Below the pieces are notes generated by a model. The model was not told where the DNA came from, did no database searches, and worked only from the letters and a program-made list of their open reading frames with translations. Shown here one piece after another: positions 51,927 to 61,680 of a DNA stretch of 64,000 nt (position 1 is its first letter; every line of letters begins with the position of its first letter). The position numbers and the translations under genes are program-made. The DNA is from Durusdinium trenchii (taxonomy: Eukaryota; Sar; Dinophyceae; Suessiales; Symbiodiniaceae): the NCBI GenBank assembly GCA_963970005.1, contig CAXAMN010025694.1, positions 510,533 through 574,532 of the forward strand, in the 5' to 3' direction.

Positions 51927-52026
51927 CTTCACAAAGGCACACTTAGAACATGTTCATCATATAGCACATTATATATATATATATGCATTATATATTGTGG
52001 TAGTGTTGGTCGTGGATATCCCTCAC

Positions 52027-52110
52027 TCCCCTTGCTGATCAAGCCGCTCTGGACTTCCCAAAGTCTTCAATGCAAAGGCATCAGCCCTCACTGAGATCTC
52101 AATGGGACAC
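52027..52110 (-). CDS. Transposon gene, exon m
   Basis: CCCAG|GTGTCC to GGGGA|GTGAGG, 84 nt: PIEISVRADAFALKTLGSPE, RLDQQG. Phases on both sides are consistent (HTDG-CPIEI and QGE-HRRL). Confidence 0.6.
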
Positions 52111-52241
52111 CTGGGTATTGAATGGAAATAATCACACTATTTTTGAAAACGGGAGTTTCAACTCCATATATAGCGACGAGCAAACACTTAGAACATGCAA
52201 AGTCAGCGACCACAACAAAATTGAATATGCAACGTGAGACC

Positions 52242-52514
52242 CGTCAGTATGTATGGTTCCATTTTGGCTGAGATACTTTGTTTGGGGTGCACTTTGCAAG
52301 CTCATACTCAGCTGATCCAGCTGCTTTCGTAGCTGGAGTTCTGAGCCAAAGCCAATCGCGACTCTGTTGTATGAAGCCGCTAGACTGTGATAGGCTTGGT
52401 GCCAACCATCATTGGGGCCAGCAACTGCCCCAAAGCCGCCTGGAATCGGCGGGGCATCCGTGTCAGACCAGCCGCACATGAGCTCCTTGAGCAACTGTGC
52501 AGAAGGTTCCACAA
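52242..52514 (-). CDS. Transposon gene, exon l (transposase, third acidic residue)
   Basis: AAATAG|TTGTGG to GACGG|GTCTCA: VEPSAQLLKELMCGWSDTDA, PPIPGGFGAVAGPNDGWHQA and YHSLAASYNRVAIGFGSELQ. The 'IPGG-x-x-x-V-x-x-P-x-D' step is where DDE_1-type transposases have LPGGCTxxLQPLD; the Asp of PND would be the third catalytic acid. Assigned by pattern, not by search. Confidence 0.6.
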
Positions 52515-52531
52515 CTATTTGCAGAAGGTTA

Positions 52532-52679
52532 CACTTAGAACATAGCACAAACAAAAAGGAAACAGTCAGGTGGGGATAGCTCGAAGTGTGATATATAGAA
52601 ATATATGTTTATATATAGAGGGAGATAGAAAGGTGTATAAAAGGTAGTCTCTGAAAGTCATACTGAAATGTTCTAAGTG
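52532..52679. mobile_element. 148-bp MITE-like unit inside the k-l intron
   Basis: It begins CACTTAGAACAT (52532-52543) and ends ATGTTCTAAGTG (52668-52679), a perfect 12-bp terminal inverted repeat. Its ends lie 17 nt from exon l and 46 nt from exon k, so it makes up most of the intron. It contains GGTGGGGATAGCTCGAAGTG, also found at 53728, and AT-rich sequence. No target duplication beyond a single base is visible. Confidence 0.7.
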
Positions 52680-52725
52680 AGAAATGCTCCCCAGTGATTG
52701 CAAATAAATAGACTAAATAGAAAAC

Positions 52726-53492
52726 GCTGAGTTTCGATGTTGTGTTGCTCGGACCACTGAGCTTGGATCCTCCTGTAGCTAGATGACATGTGCGCAGCTG
52801 CTTGATCTAGCATCACCAAAGCACGGTGTCTGGCCGTTAGCCCAAGAGACTTCCTCCTTGCTCGAACCTCCTCGGCCAGGAAACTGAGGTAGCGAATCAG
52901 GGACTTCTCGTTCCAAATGTGAGTTCCTTCTTGTGGATCCTCGATGTAGAGATACTTGCTGAGGGATTGGTTCAAAAGCTCTCTGTTGGCCTCACTGATG
53001 CCTCCGGCCTTCACTGTGATGTAGCCGCGTGCAACATAGCCGTCAATAAAGCTCAGCGTTGTTAGTGTTCTCGGTGTTCTCCAAGCATCCACTGGCGCTG
53101 TAGCCGTGGCGCCTCCACTGACCTCGGGCATGGAAGACCTTTGATGAGCATCCTTGCAGTCTGGATTGGGCTCTGTGAACCTCAAGTTCAAGGCATTCTC
53201 AAGGTGGTGCCTCACACGTCGCATTTGGAGCGATCTGGCCATTGGGTCCTTTGTCAAGCCTCTCCAAGTGGGATCCTTTTGCCGCACTGATTTGGCAGGG
53301 CGGTGCAATGTGCACCAGACTTGATCAAAGTTGGCGATCAGTCTGGGGTGCATTCCCTTCCCCTTGCAGGTCACATTCACGTACGTTCTGACAGCCTCTA
53401 GGGCGTTGTGGGTGAATGGCAAATGAGCACCCGGCTTCTCGTTCTTCTTTGGGCGCACCCCGAACATGTTGGCCAAGCGCTCTGCTTTCTCC
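52726..53492 (-). CDS. Transposon gene, exon k (DDE-like transposase core)
   Basis: GCTGAG|GGAGAA joins exon j in phase. The exon has ERLANMFGVRPKKNEKPGAH, then RLIANFDQVWCTLHRPAKSV with a likely first Asp, and later RHRALVMLDQAAAHMSSSYR with the second, then IQAQWSEQHNIETQ. D, D (exon k) and D (exon l) with PGG spacing are typical of pogo/Tigger-like DDE_1 or a related superfamily. It ends CTCAGC|GTTTTC. The enzyme would bind the terminal motif and move the element. Confidence 0.65.
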
Positions 53493-53913
53493 CTCAGCAG
53501 TGGACAGTTTTAGCATCTCCCTGCCTAAAAGTCCCACCTGTCCAACCTCAATGCCCACAACAAAAGTTTCCCTGCGAAATTGTCAAAGGCACATGAGTGC
53601 ACAATCAGAAGCATCCATAGAAATAGGCTGAAGGAAGCCTTGGCACAGGATCTAGAGAAACACATTTAACATTCTCAGTGCTGTGTTTGTACACTTAGAA
53701 CATTGCTCAAAAAAATAAAACAGCCAGGTGGGGATAGCCCGAAGTGAAAATATATTTAACTTATTGTGCATATGTACATATATATATATACACATGTAAT
53801 CTATCTCTTTTCTTGTTCCCACAGAAAAATATGTGTATATATAGTTACAATATATATTAGAGAGAGAAACCTACCTCGTTCACCCTTCACTTAGAACATA
53901 CCAGGAAACTCAC

Positions 53914-55187
53914 AGCAACAATGCATTAAAGAAGCTTTGGGCACGCTCCGACAAGTCATCGAACACCTCAGAAAGCTCCTGTTGGGAACATGTGGCCAGG
54001 CGGTCGTCCTGTGACTTTAGAGTCTCCAATGTCATAGTGGAAAAGTTGTGGCGCATAGTCTCAACCACCTCATTGAAGATTCCGATTGCAAAGGACATTG
54101 TGTTCTTGATGAGTGTGAGAGTCACCTCTTCACCAAGCACCAACCTGTCCATGATCATCTCCTCAATGGCCTGCTGCAATGGAAACGGGACGTGTTGGTA
54201 CTTGGAAGACGACAGCTGGTGAGGAATGCTGACCTTGAGCTTGAGATGCAGCAGCCGCCTGAGTGAATTGGGTAACTCTTTGGCTTTCTTGCAAAGCAAT
54301 GGGCATGTCTTCACGAGAAGGTTCCATTGTTGCTGGCGCCGTACTGCGCCCCACTTTGACTCCATGAGGCAACCCTTGAAATATCCAGGAAGGGACTCCC
54401 GTTCCACTTCCTTGATAGGCACCTTGAACCCAGCATCTTTCGCGCGCTCAAATGACTGAAAGATCATCTCCTTTTCATAAATGCTCACCATTTTCTTTTT
54501 ACCCTTGGCTTTCTTGTTCCCTGCTCCCACCCCTCGCGGGCGCTTCAGTTTCTTGGAAGGAACGGCCAGCATCTCCACTTTTTGCTTGCCACGCGCCCGA
54601 CGAACAGGGACCACCGCATCACCAGTACTTCTCAAAGGTACCAACTGATCGTTTGCTTCCGAGTCATCAGGAGCCTTGCGCTTCTGTGGCCTGCGCCGGT
54701 CCTCCATGGGTGGTGCCTGTGGACCAAGAGAATCTGACCCCGAAGGCTGTGAATGAGAAGCAGGCTCTGCTGCAGATGTTGCATCCCCTTCTGACTTGCT
54801 AGCCGAGCTCATGCCCTCATCTTCCTGTTTCTTCACACGAAAAGGTGTCTTTGGTTCATTCAATGGTGGCTTGAGGTCTACCCAGGCTTTGCATGTCACA
54901 AGGGATGTAAGGAAGGCTGCTTGGGCGACAGTGCCGGTGAAGGAATTTCCTGCTAGCTCTTGAGCCAAGCCTGATTGGATCATGTTGTCAAAGACTTCTG
55001 GCCTTTCTGAATCACAGCGGAAGATTGCCTGGGCTGTCAAGTACTCCTCAGGGATCAAATACCGTTGCAGAAAGGTGCTGTAGATAGCATGTGTTGGGCA
55101 CACGCAGGTGGTGCAATCCGAGCAAGACTCACAATTTCGATCTTTGGATGTAGAGCTGTCAAAGAACACGTTTGAGCTATGCCCAGC
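53914..55187 (-). CDS. Transposon gene, exon j (methyltransferase C-terminus and basic linker)
   Basis: GATAAG|GCTGGG to TTGCT|GTGAGT. It starts AGHSSNVFFDSSTSKDRNCE, then a Cys cluster (CESCSDCTTCVC) and YLIPEEYLTAQAIFRCDSER; LAGNSFTGTVAQAAFLTSLV carries the G-N motif X of C5 methyltransferases. A long Ser/Pro/Lys linker with nuclear-localisation-like patches (KKLKRPRG, KKAKGKKKM) leads towards the transposase. Confidence 0.65.
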
Positions 55188-55247
55188 CTTATCACATCGT
55201 ACACTTAGAACATCACAATGAACAGAATCCAAGTGTTCAAGCTAGAC

Positions 55248-55559
55248 CAAGAACCCATATGGAACCGGCAAACAAAAACTTGTGGGAAAGTCCATAGGAC
55301 AAGGAGCGGCAACGGCCTTCCCCATTGCTTCCTGCATAATCCGTCTCTCCCGCGTTGTCCGCGGCTCTTGCTTGGGCAGGCCAAGGACAAAGCTCTCTGA
55401 CATCTCAAAATGGAAGTGTGTTTGCAAACTCGAAAATGTAGATGAAAATGACTGCTCAAAGTCTGCTTGATTGTTTCCCATGTTGACTTGGGACACTCCC
55501 CACACCCTGTTGCGCCGTTGCCGCACCAAGAAGTTTTGACTGTCCGCCAATGTCCAAGC
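55248..55559 (-). CDS. Transposon gene, exon i (methyltransferase motif VIII and target region)
   Basis: ACAAAG|GCTTGG to TTCTTG|GTCTAG: ADSQNFLVRQRRNRVWGVSQ has the Q-R-R-x-R-V/L-W-G motif VIII. THFHFEMSESFVLGLPKQEP and RERRIMQEAMGKA follow. The intron to exon j is only 60 nt and contains the TGTTCTAAGTG motif. Confidence 0.7.
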
Positions 55560-56120
55560 CTTTGTCCATGCATAAAGGGCGCAAAAAAGGACCATGAAAG
55601 ATAACCATGTATATACATATATATATATAATGGGTACTGGGGAACTATGACTGAAGGAAAGCACCAAAATAGACAGTCATAGAAAAATTGAACTTCATAA
55701 AGACAACCGGGCAACAAACTGATATCCCAACTCTGCTGCATCTTCTGCGACTACCTCATCTTCTAGAAACTCTAAAACAGCTGGTGGCGTGGGACCACGT
55801 GGGAAACCATAACTTTTCATCCTTGCTTCTTACAAAACGCCGTCAGTTCCTTTCCCTACCAATATGGGGGTGTGGTGCCCTGCACTTAGAACAAAGAGAT
55901 CCCAGTCGTTATAATTGTATCGCTTGAACATATCTATATAAGTATATATATAAGACAAAAAAAATATAGGTACACAGGTATACATATATATATATACGCA
56001 TATACATTATACATATATATATATATATTTCATTTAGATATACACATGTATTGGGCACATTGCCCTTGTGGAAGGGATGTTCTATGTGCATTGTCCTGCA
56101 ACACATTCTTGTCAAGATGC

Positions 56121-56225
56121 CTCAATGGCAGGGCGAACCATGCTCCCGTCGGATGCAGTGCTTTTCTCTGCTGCGGACTTGACGTTCTCGTATAAAGCCA
56201 CTGCAGGCCCAATATTTTGCAACAC
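56121..56225 (-). CDS. Transposon gene, exon h2 (methyltransferase motif VI)
   Basis: TTCAG|GTGTTG opens VLQNIGPAVALYENVKSAAE, EKSTASDGSMVRPAIE. L-Y-E-N-V is motif VI (catalytic Glu). A GC donor (GAG|GCATC) ends it. It joins exon h1 as GGYKA-VLQNIGPAVALYENV in phase. Confidence 0.75.
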
Positions 56226-56343
56226 CTGAATTGCGTTTATAGAGTCTTTTTAATATGTATAATCTTTCACTAAAAAAAGAAGGCTTTACCGTACCCATCA
56301 AGACACCTTAAAACACAGACCTGCTGGAATGACGCTTAGGCAC

Positions 56344-56444
56344 AGCTTTGTAGCCTCCGCGGTATGTTGGACCACTTGTTCCAGAGGAGTCTGAGCCTTC
56401 TTCGTAGCACCCCGCTCGCTCAGATCGATTGAGTGAGAGTCTAC
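56344..56444 (-). CDS. Transposon gene, exon h1
   Basis: CTTCAG|GTAGAC to AAAGCT|GTGCCT. SRLSLNRSERAGCYEEGSDS then SGTSGPTYRGGYKA is the stretch after motif IV. Joined to exon g it reads PSCKDI-SRLSLNRSERAG, with the Ser codon split across the junction. Confidence 0.75.
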
Positions 56445-56570
56445 CTGAAGCTGTCACCCCACCCGACACCCTTTCATATGCCCGTCACTTAGAACAGTGG
56501 TAAAATAATCTTCACACCAGGTTTGAACAATATATATATATATCCATATATATATATATATCCAAGGTAC

Positions 56571-56790
56571 TTATGTCCTTGCAGGACGGTCTAACCATTA
56601 TGCAATCCACACCCATTGTATCACTTGTGATCTCGTGGGTGCAGCTGCATCGGTAGCAGAACCCAGCCCCCTTCGCAAAGCACTCCACATCTCCAAAGAC
56701 ATGTCCAATGTTGGGGAAGCCGTCCAGAATGTACTGGCGCTTCCCTGGATGGATCTCTGCTGCAAAAATGTGTGCAAAGCCAATATCAAC
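56571..56790 (-). CDS. Transposon gene, exon g (methyltransferase motifs II-IV)
   Basis: TGCCAG|GTTGAT to GACATAA|GTACC. VDIGFAHIFAAEIHPGKRQY holds motif II (acidic E-I). NIGHVFGDVECF is motif III, and VDCIMVRPSCKDI is motif IV with the catalytic Cys in P-S-C-K rather than P-C-Q. The enzyme transfers a methyl group from S-adenosylmethionine to cytosine C5. Confidence 0.75.
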
Positions 56791-56894
56791 CTGGCAGCTT
56801 TCACTTAGAACATCCTTAAAGTATCACTTGGAGGTGTACCAGAAAGAAACAAGCACAAAAAAATTAAGCACGGTAAATATATTACCTAGGAACC

Positions 56895-58555
56895 TTGAAC
56901 TCTTGGTTGATAGCTGCCAGCATTGCCTGAACAGCGGTGCTTCCAACCTCTGATCCGGAGCAGGTTGTTCCAAACCTGATTCTACAGCCGTCCAACTGCT
57001 TTGCTACGTCTTCTAGTTTTTCACGGTTCTTTGGTGACAGCAAGCGCAGGAAAAAGTGGCTGGTAGAATACAATGACGGTGATGGAGCAGCTTTCACATC
57101 AGCCACTTGGAACAGGGTCTTCTTCTTGACTTGGAAGTGGCGGTTCCTGAATTTGGCACTGGCAAACTGAATGGGGACAGGCTCATCCAATACTGACATT
57201 GAGCCGATCTTCCAAGCAAAGAAAGGCCTCTCTCGATCTTTGGAACGAATTCTGGTTGCCCAAAACTCCCTGTCCGCTTTGGTAGGCATGCAGTCTTTGT
57301 ATGGATGGTAGTGCTTGGCCAAATCGCTTGAGACAATGACCATTTTCCCCACATAGAAGCAGCTGGTTCCAGTGTCGGGAACGGCAAGCACGTGGAAGGT
57401 TTGAGGACAACTCCTCAAGCTGTAGGTGCGCATAATAAAGCTTTCACATTGGTCGGCATTTTGGTCGGCAAAGAAGCTGAAATGGCTTTCTTTAAGCATG
57501 AGACAGTTGACATTTCTGTCTGGGCAGCCTGGTGTTCCCTTTGCACGTTCCAAGGCTGTGGAACCTGCTGGTGGTGTCTCTGGCTCTTCTAATCGCTGGC
57601 TTTTTGATCTTTTGGGATCTTGAAATCCACTTGGATGCTGCTGATCCGCCTTCCGCTTGTCTCTGATGTTTTTCTTCAACTCGTGCAAAGCACGCTCACC
57701 CTCAGTTTTCACATCCTGCTTTGCTGGTGCTGCTGCGGGTCCTGCCAGTCTAGAGAGAGCTACTATTGAACCTGAGTGCAATGTTCGCAACTTCCACGGT
57801 GAGAACGTCCGTAAGCGTTTTTTTGTCTTGGACTTTGCTGCTGTAGATCTGCTCTTCCCACTCCCACTCCAGCACTCTTTCTTCACAGTCACTGGTGTTG
57901 CTGTACTGCTGACACTCAAGCATTGTTCTTTCTTGACAGCCCCTGCCAAAGGTACTGGGCTTTCTTCATTTGCTCGATCTGCTGCTGCAGGTGCTCGAAA
58001 CGATGGCTGGCCTACCTGTGCATGCTGTTCATCGGCTGCTGTAGGTGCTGGCTTTGCATCATTTGCTGGTGGTGATGGTGAGGCAATGGCAATGGGATGT
58101 TCTAAGACTGGCTGCTTCACAGGTGGTTCAATTGGTGGCTCACCATTTGCACTCTTNNNNNNNNNNGCTGCTGTAGGTGCTGGCGTTGCTTCATCTGCCG
58201 GTGGTGGTGGTGAAGCAGTGGAATGTTCTAAGTTGGGCTCCTTTGCTTGATCAGCTGCTTCGGGCTGGGCATCCCTGTGTGTCTCAGCGAATGCTGTCTT
58301 TGCCTGGCTTTCTTCATCATCATGTGGAGGAGGAATCGCGGGTGCTGGCAAGGGTGGTTCAACGTGTGCCTCTAGCTGCAAAGGTGGCTTTCCAATGAAC
58401 CCTTTGACTGGTTGATCTGCATATGGACGGACTGCCAAGGCTAGATGCTTCTGAGGGCGAGCAGTGGCAGCTTCACCATTGTCTAAAGACGGTAGCACAA
58501 AGTTTGCTTCTGCGAGCAGAGATTTCTTGCTTGCCGCTGAGAACTCGGTTGGTAC
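56895..58555 (-). CDS. Transposon gene, exon f (Pro/Ala-rich linker and methyltransferase motif I)
   Basis: GTCCAG|GTACCA to TTCAAG|GTTCCT. The first two thirds are Pro/Ala/Glu-rich, with repeated APPPADEATPAPTA-like words, and the assembly gap 58157-58166 falls there. A globular part follows (SHFSFFADQNADQCESFIMR, CFYVGKMVIVSSDLAKHYHP), ending RIRFGTTCSGSEVGSTAVQA, the SAM-binding motif I. It joins exon g as INQEFK-VDIGFAH. The middle may be a reader or target-recognition domain; family unknown. Confidence 0.65.
58157..58166. other. Assembly gap of ten N
   Basis: Ten N inside the Pro/Ala-rich repeats of exon f. The frame continues on both sides. Confidence 0.95.
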
Positions 58556-58821
58556 CTGGACAGTTGTCAATGGGATACACTTAGAACATAGTTTATTTCC
58601 AATCGATTGGGGGTCCCTTTTATCTATATATACATTCTATATAAATATATATAAATATATATACTGTAGTATCTGTATATATATATATACGTGTTTGCAT
58701 ACATACAGAAAAGACTTACAGAAAAGACTTGCCCGTCATAATATTAAAACAATACTAGATAGAGCAAGAAACCATCCGAGGAAGCAATCGAGAATTGCTA
58801 GTCCTTGCATCACGTTGAGAC

Positions 58822-58970
58822 CCCGCAGGCAGCAACAACTTGTAGTGTCCAAACTTCCTACTGTCCTCAGTCTGCACAACCGGGTGGTCAAAGGAAAACA
58901 GGAAGTGAACATTCGGCTGCTGGCCATCACCAAAGATCATGTCAGCACCGAAGTCACCAACCTTGCGCAC
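58822..58970 (-). CDS. Transposon gene, exon e (OTU-like protease, catalytic His)
   Basis: CTTGCAG|GTGCGC to GCGGG|GTCTCA: VRKVGDFGADMIFGDGQQPN, VHFLFSFDHPVVQTEDSRKF, GHYKLLLPAG. G-H-Y near the end is the usual OTU His motif. The motif TGTTCTAAGTa ends 15 nt before the acceptor. Confidence 0.65.
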
Positions 58971-59140
58971 CTGCAAGGTTATTGTACTTAGAACATGCAA
59001 TAATGCTGTAGCATATGTATGTATATATATATATGTGCATACATAGTTACACAACCTGATTCTTTTTTGAGAGAAGGTTTTGGGAGACATACACATGCTG
59101 CTCCGTACTCAGCACATGTGGCCTGCCTCACTGTCACACG

Positions 59141-59472
59141 TGCACCGGATACAAAGGCCAAGGACAGAAGATATCCACTCAAAGTCCAAAGGGGAGAACT
59201 CAATGTTGACCTGAACATTGAGAATAGCCTCATGGTAAACAGGATCAACCTCATCCAACGCTTGTTGGCACACTTGGGCATGGAGCTCCTTCACCTGCTT
59301 AGTCTCTACCTCCAGAACTCTTGCAGCAACGGCCATTCCAGTGTGATGACGAGGTACCGACTCCCAGCGTTGCAAATCTGGAATAGCAAGTAGCCCATGC
59401 CACCCACAGTAGCCATCAGTCGGCAGCTGGAGCTCCCGGAAAGGTTTCATCAGTTGTGATTTGTAATCGTTC
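59141..59472 (-). CDS. Transposon gene, exon d (OTU-like protease, catalytic Cys)
   Basis: AAGTAAG|GAACGA to GTGACA|GTGAGG. LQLPTDGYCGWHGLLAIPDL contains D-G-x-C-x-W, the OTU catalytic Asp/Cys motif. DFEWISSVLGLCIRCTC precedes the junction and corresponds to the 'W-x-x-x-x-x-L-a-x-x-l/i' step. OTU enzymes cut ubiquitin or polyprotein links. In a transposon it could mature the fused protein or act on host ubiquitin; both are speculation. Confidence 0.65.
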
Positions 59473-59664
59473 CTTACTTGTTCATGCAAGTGTGCCCTAT
59501 CTCTCACTTAGAACATACCAAAAACTCAAAAACCTATATATATATGGATACATATACATGAACCAGCGGATTATGTATATATAAACATAGGGAGAGAGAC
59601 AGTCAAGCAATGAACTAAAAAACGTTCTGCTGCCAAAGATAAGGATCACAAACTGGTGCGCCTG

Positions 59665-60280
59665 TGAGACCACCTCTTGCTTGACGTGAAACATGAGGCT
59701 CTTGCATATATGTCTTGTGGCAGTCTCAATGTGGCTAGCCCCCAAGTCATCCAGCCACACCACATTGTAGTTCATCCTCTTGGCATGGTCATGCGGTTGG
59801 GTGACGTGCGAAATGCTGCAAGCTACAGCTGTGTCATGCTCACTCTGAAACTCCCATGAGAATAACTTGCCGGTAGGCTCTGTGGAGTAGTCAACAACCA
59901 CCAGGAGAGGCTTGTCTACCGAATCGAACAGCGAGAACACTGAACGTTGCTGCTCTGTTGCCCTCCATTCCTCATAGGTGCCCCGCATCAATGCACCGCA
60001 TGCTTTCAATGACAAAGCGGCGCATTTGGCCCTCACTCGTTCATGTCCAAGAACTTCAGCAATTGGCAGGGTTGACAGGACCATATGGCAAACGTGTAGC
60101 TTGCTGTTCCACGCGACCTTCCCAAGGAAAAGGACACTTCCCAATGGACTAGAAGCACCCAAAGACATCACAGAATTCAGGCTCCCTTTGTGAAGGCAAA
60201 TAGTTGAAGACGGTAGAGGAGGGATTTCCTTCTTCATCACAGTCATGAAGTCTGAAGTGATGTCCTCATGAGGAAGTTCC
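59665..60280 (-). CDS. Transposon gene, exon c, unknown domain
   Basis: CCAACCAG|GAACTT opens ELPHEDITSDFMTVMKKEIP, SVLFLGKVAWNSKLHVCHMV, EVLGHERVRAKCAALSLKAC and SVDKPLLVVVDYSTEPTGKL. It is globular, alternating helices and strands, with no family recognised. The donor is approximate. Confidence 0.5.
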
Positions 60281-60487
60281 TGGTTGGTACATCCACCCCG
60301 GTCCAAGACAGGAAAAAATTAGGATGACATGTATGTATATATGCATATCTATATATATATGCATATATTTTTGAATATATACACTCACATACACCCTGAA
60401 CCCTTAAATGAATGTGGTGCAGCAACAACTGTACACTTAGAACACCACATCTACACCAACACACGCACAAAAAAAAATATAAAGCAC

Positions 60488-60951
60488 GATGGAGCTTCGG
60501 AGGATCCATTTGGCTTCTCCTTATCCAAGCCCATTAGTTCTGTCAGTTCACCATTCTGCTGGCCCTCCACTGAAGAAGCAGCTTTGGCAAGCTTGACTGC
60601 CGGCGCCACAGCCTTCCCGGCTGTCCTCAAACCTTTGTCAAGCTCTCCTGCTTTGTGGGAGTGCAACATAGTCAGCAACCAATCTGTCGCTTGAGCCACA
60701 GTGTCAAAGTTCTTGACAATCATTGCATCCCCTGTATCAAAAGATGCCTTCAATCGCTTCCCCTGTGTGAGATCAGACACTAATGTGCTGTTCCCGTGCA
60801 AGAAGGTTGAGAAATCCAAACTCTTGACAATGGAGTCTTCAAGCTCTGCATTGAAGGTAGATTGCAATTTGTCCACCAGGCTGATCCTTTGAGCCGCAAG
60901 CGCACCCTTGCTTGGTAGGCCCTGACGTTTCATCCAAGACATGCGCTCTTC
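60488..60951 (-). CDS. Transposon gene, exon b, unknown domain
   Basis: TGGAAG|GAAGAG opens EERMSWMKRQGLPSKGALAA, QRISLVDKLQSTFNAELEDS, TQGKRLKASFDTGDAMIVKN and KAGELDKGLRTAGKAVAPAV. Helical, Lys-rich. The motif ends 15 nt before the acceptor. Likely donor CCATC|GTGCTT. Confidence 0.5.
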
Positions 60952-61099
60952 CTTCCAGGAAATGCACACTTAGAACATATGCACAACGTTATTTTTGTAC
61001 AACATATATGATGTTGTATGATTGCAAATTGAAAAACAACATACATATGGATGTGAAGGCTTTGCACTTAGAACACACGTTTGTTTGTGGAGATTTAAC

Positions 61100-61322
61100 T
61101 TATCGCCTTTGCCCCCTTTCCCTTCAAGGAATCAAAGTACTCGAGCATCTTTTTGAGCTTGTCCAAGCATGTTAGTGCTGCCTGCTTCGCAAGATCACGA
61201 TTGGGGTATTCGGAGAAGAGGAACTTGCGGATGAAGGGATCCGTGGAACGCACCAAAAACCCATATTGGTGCTCCTGAACTCCTTCTGGAAGTTTCTCAT
61301 GTTGTGCAGTGGATTGTGCCAT
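61100..61322 (-). CDS. Transposon gene, first exon, possible AP2-like N-terminus
   Basis: ATG at 61322 starts MAQSTAQHEKLPEGVQEHQY, then GFLVRSTDPFIRKFLFSEYP and NRDLAKQAALTCLDKLKKML. 'G-x-x-V-R ... R-K-F-x-F-S-x-Y ... A-x-x-A-A-x-x' resembles the three-strand-plus-helix AP2/integrase-N DNA-binding fold, suitable for binding the terminal motif. A GC donor (GGCAAAG|GCGATA) or a nearby site ends it. The family assignment is tentative. Confidence 0.5.
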
Positions 61323-61489
61323 CGCTCTTGGCTCTAAAGGATGATACAGTAAACAAATGTAAAACACATTGCATATGCCATGCGTATTGTGGAGGTATTG
61401 TGACATTGAGTATGTGTGTATGACGTGTGTATGCATCATCGGAGTAGCGTGTTCAAAGCCGAGAGCTGTGAACCAGCAGCAGGGCACAC

Positions 61490-61680
61490 ATGCTTAGAAC
61501 ATCCGATCACACTCCAAGTAGAAACACGATGCTTGCAATCCACACATGTTCTAAGTGCGTGGTTCTAAGTGTGTGTTTTTTTGTCCATGTTCTAAGTGTA
61601 TGTTCTTACCTCTTGTTCTTAGTCTGATGCTTAGAACAAGCCAGAAATTTTTTTTTTCCAAATGATGTTCTAAGTGGTTG
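61490..61680. repeat. Right terminal cluster of the TGTTCTAAG motif
   Basis: Copies in both orientations: CTTAGAACAT near 61492; TGTTCTAAGTG near 61549, 61586 and 61667; further GGTTCTAAG, TGTTCTTA and CTTAGAACAAG words. A T-run followed by CCAAATGA resembles T-run plus CCAAACGA at the left end. It lies upstream of the first exon and could hold promoter and transposase sites. Confidence 0.65.
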
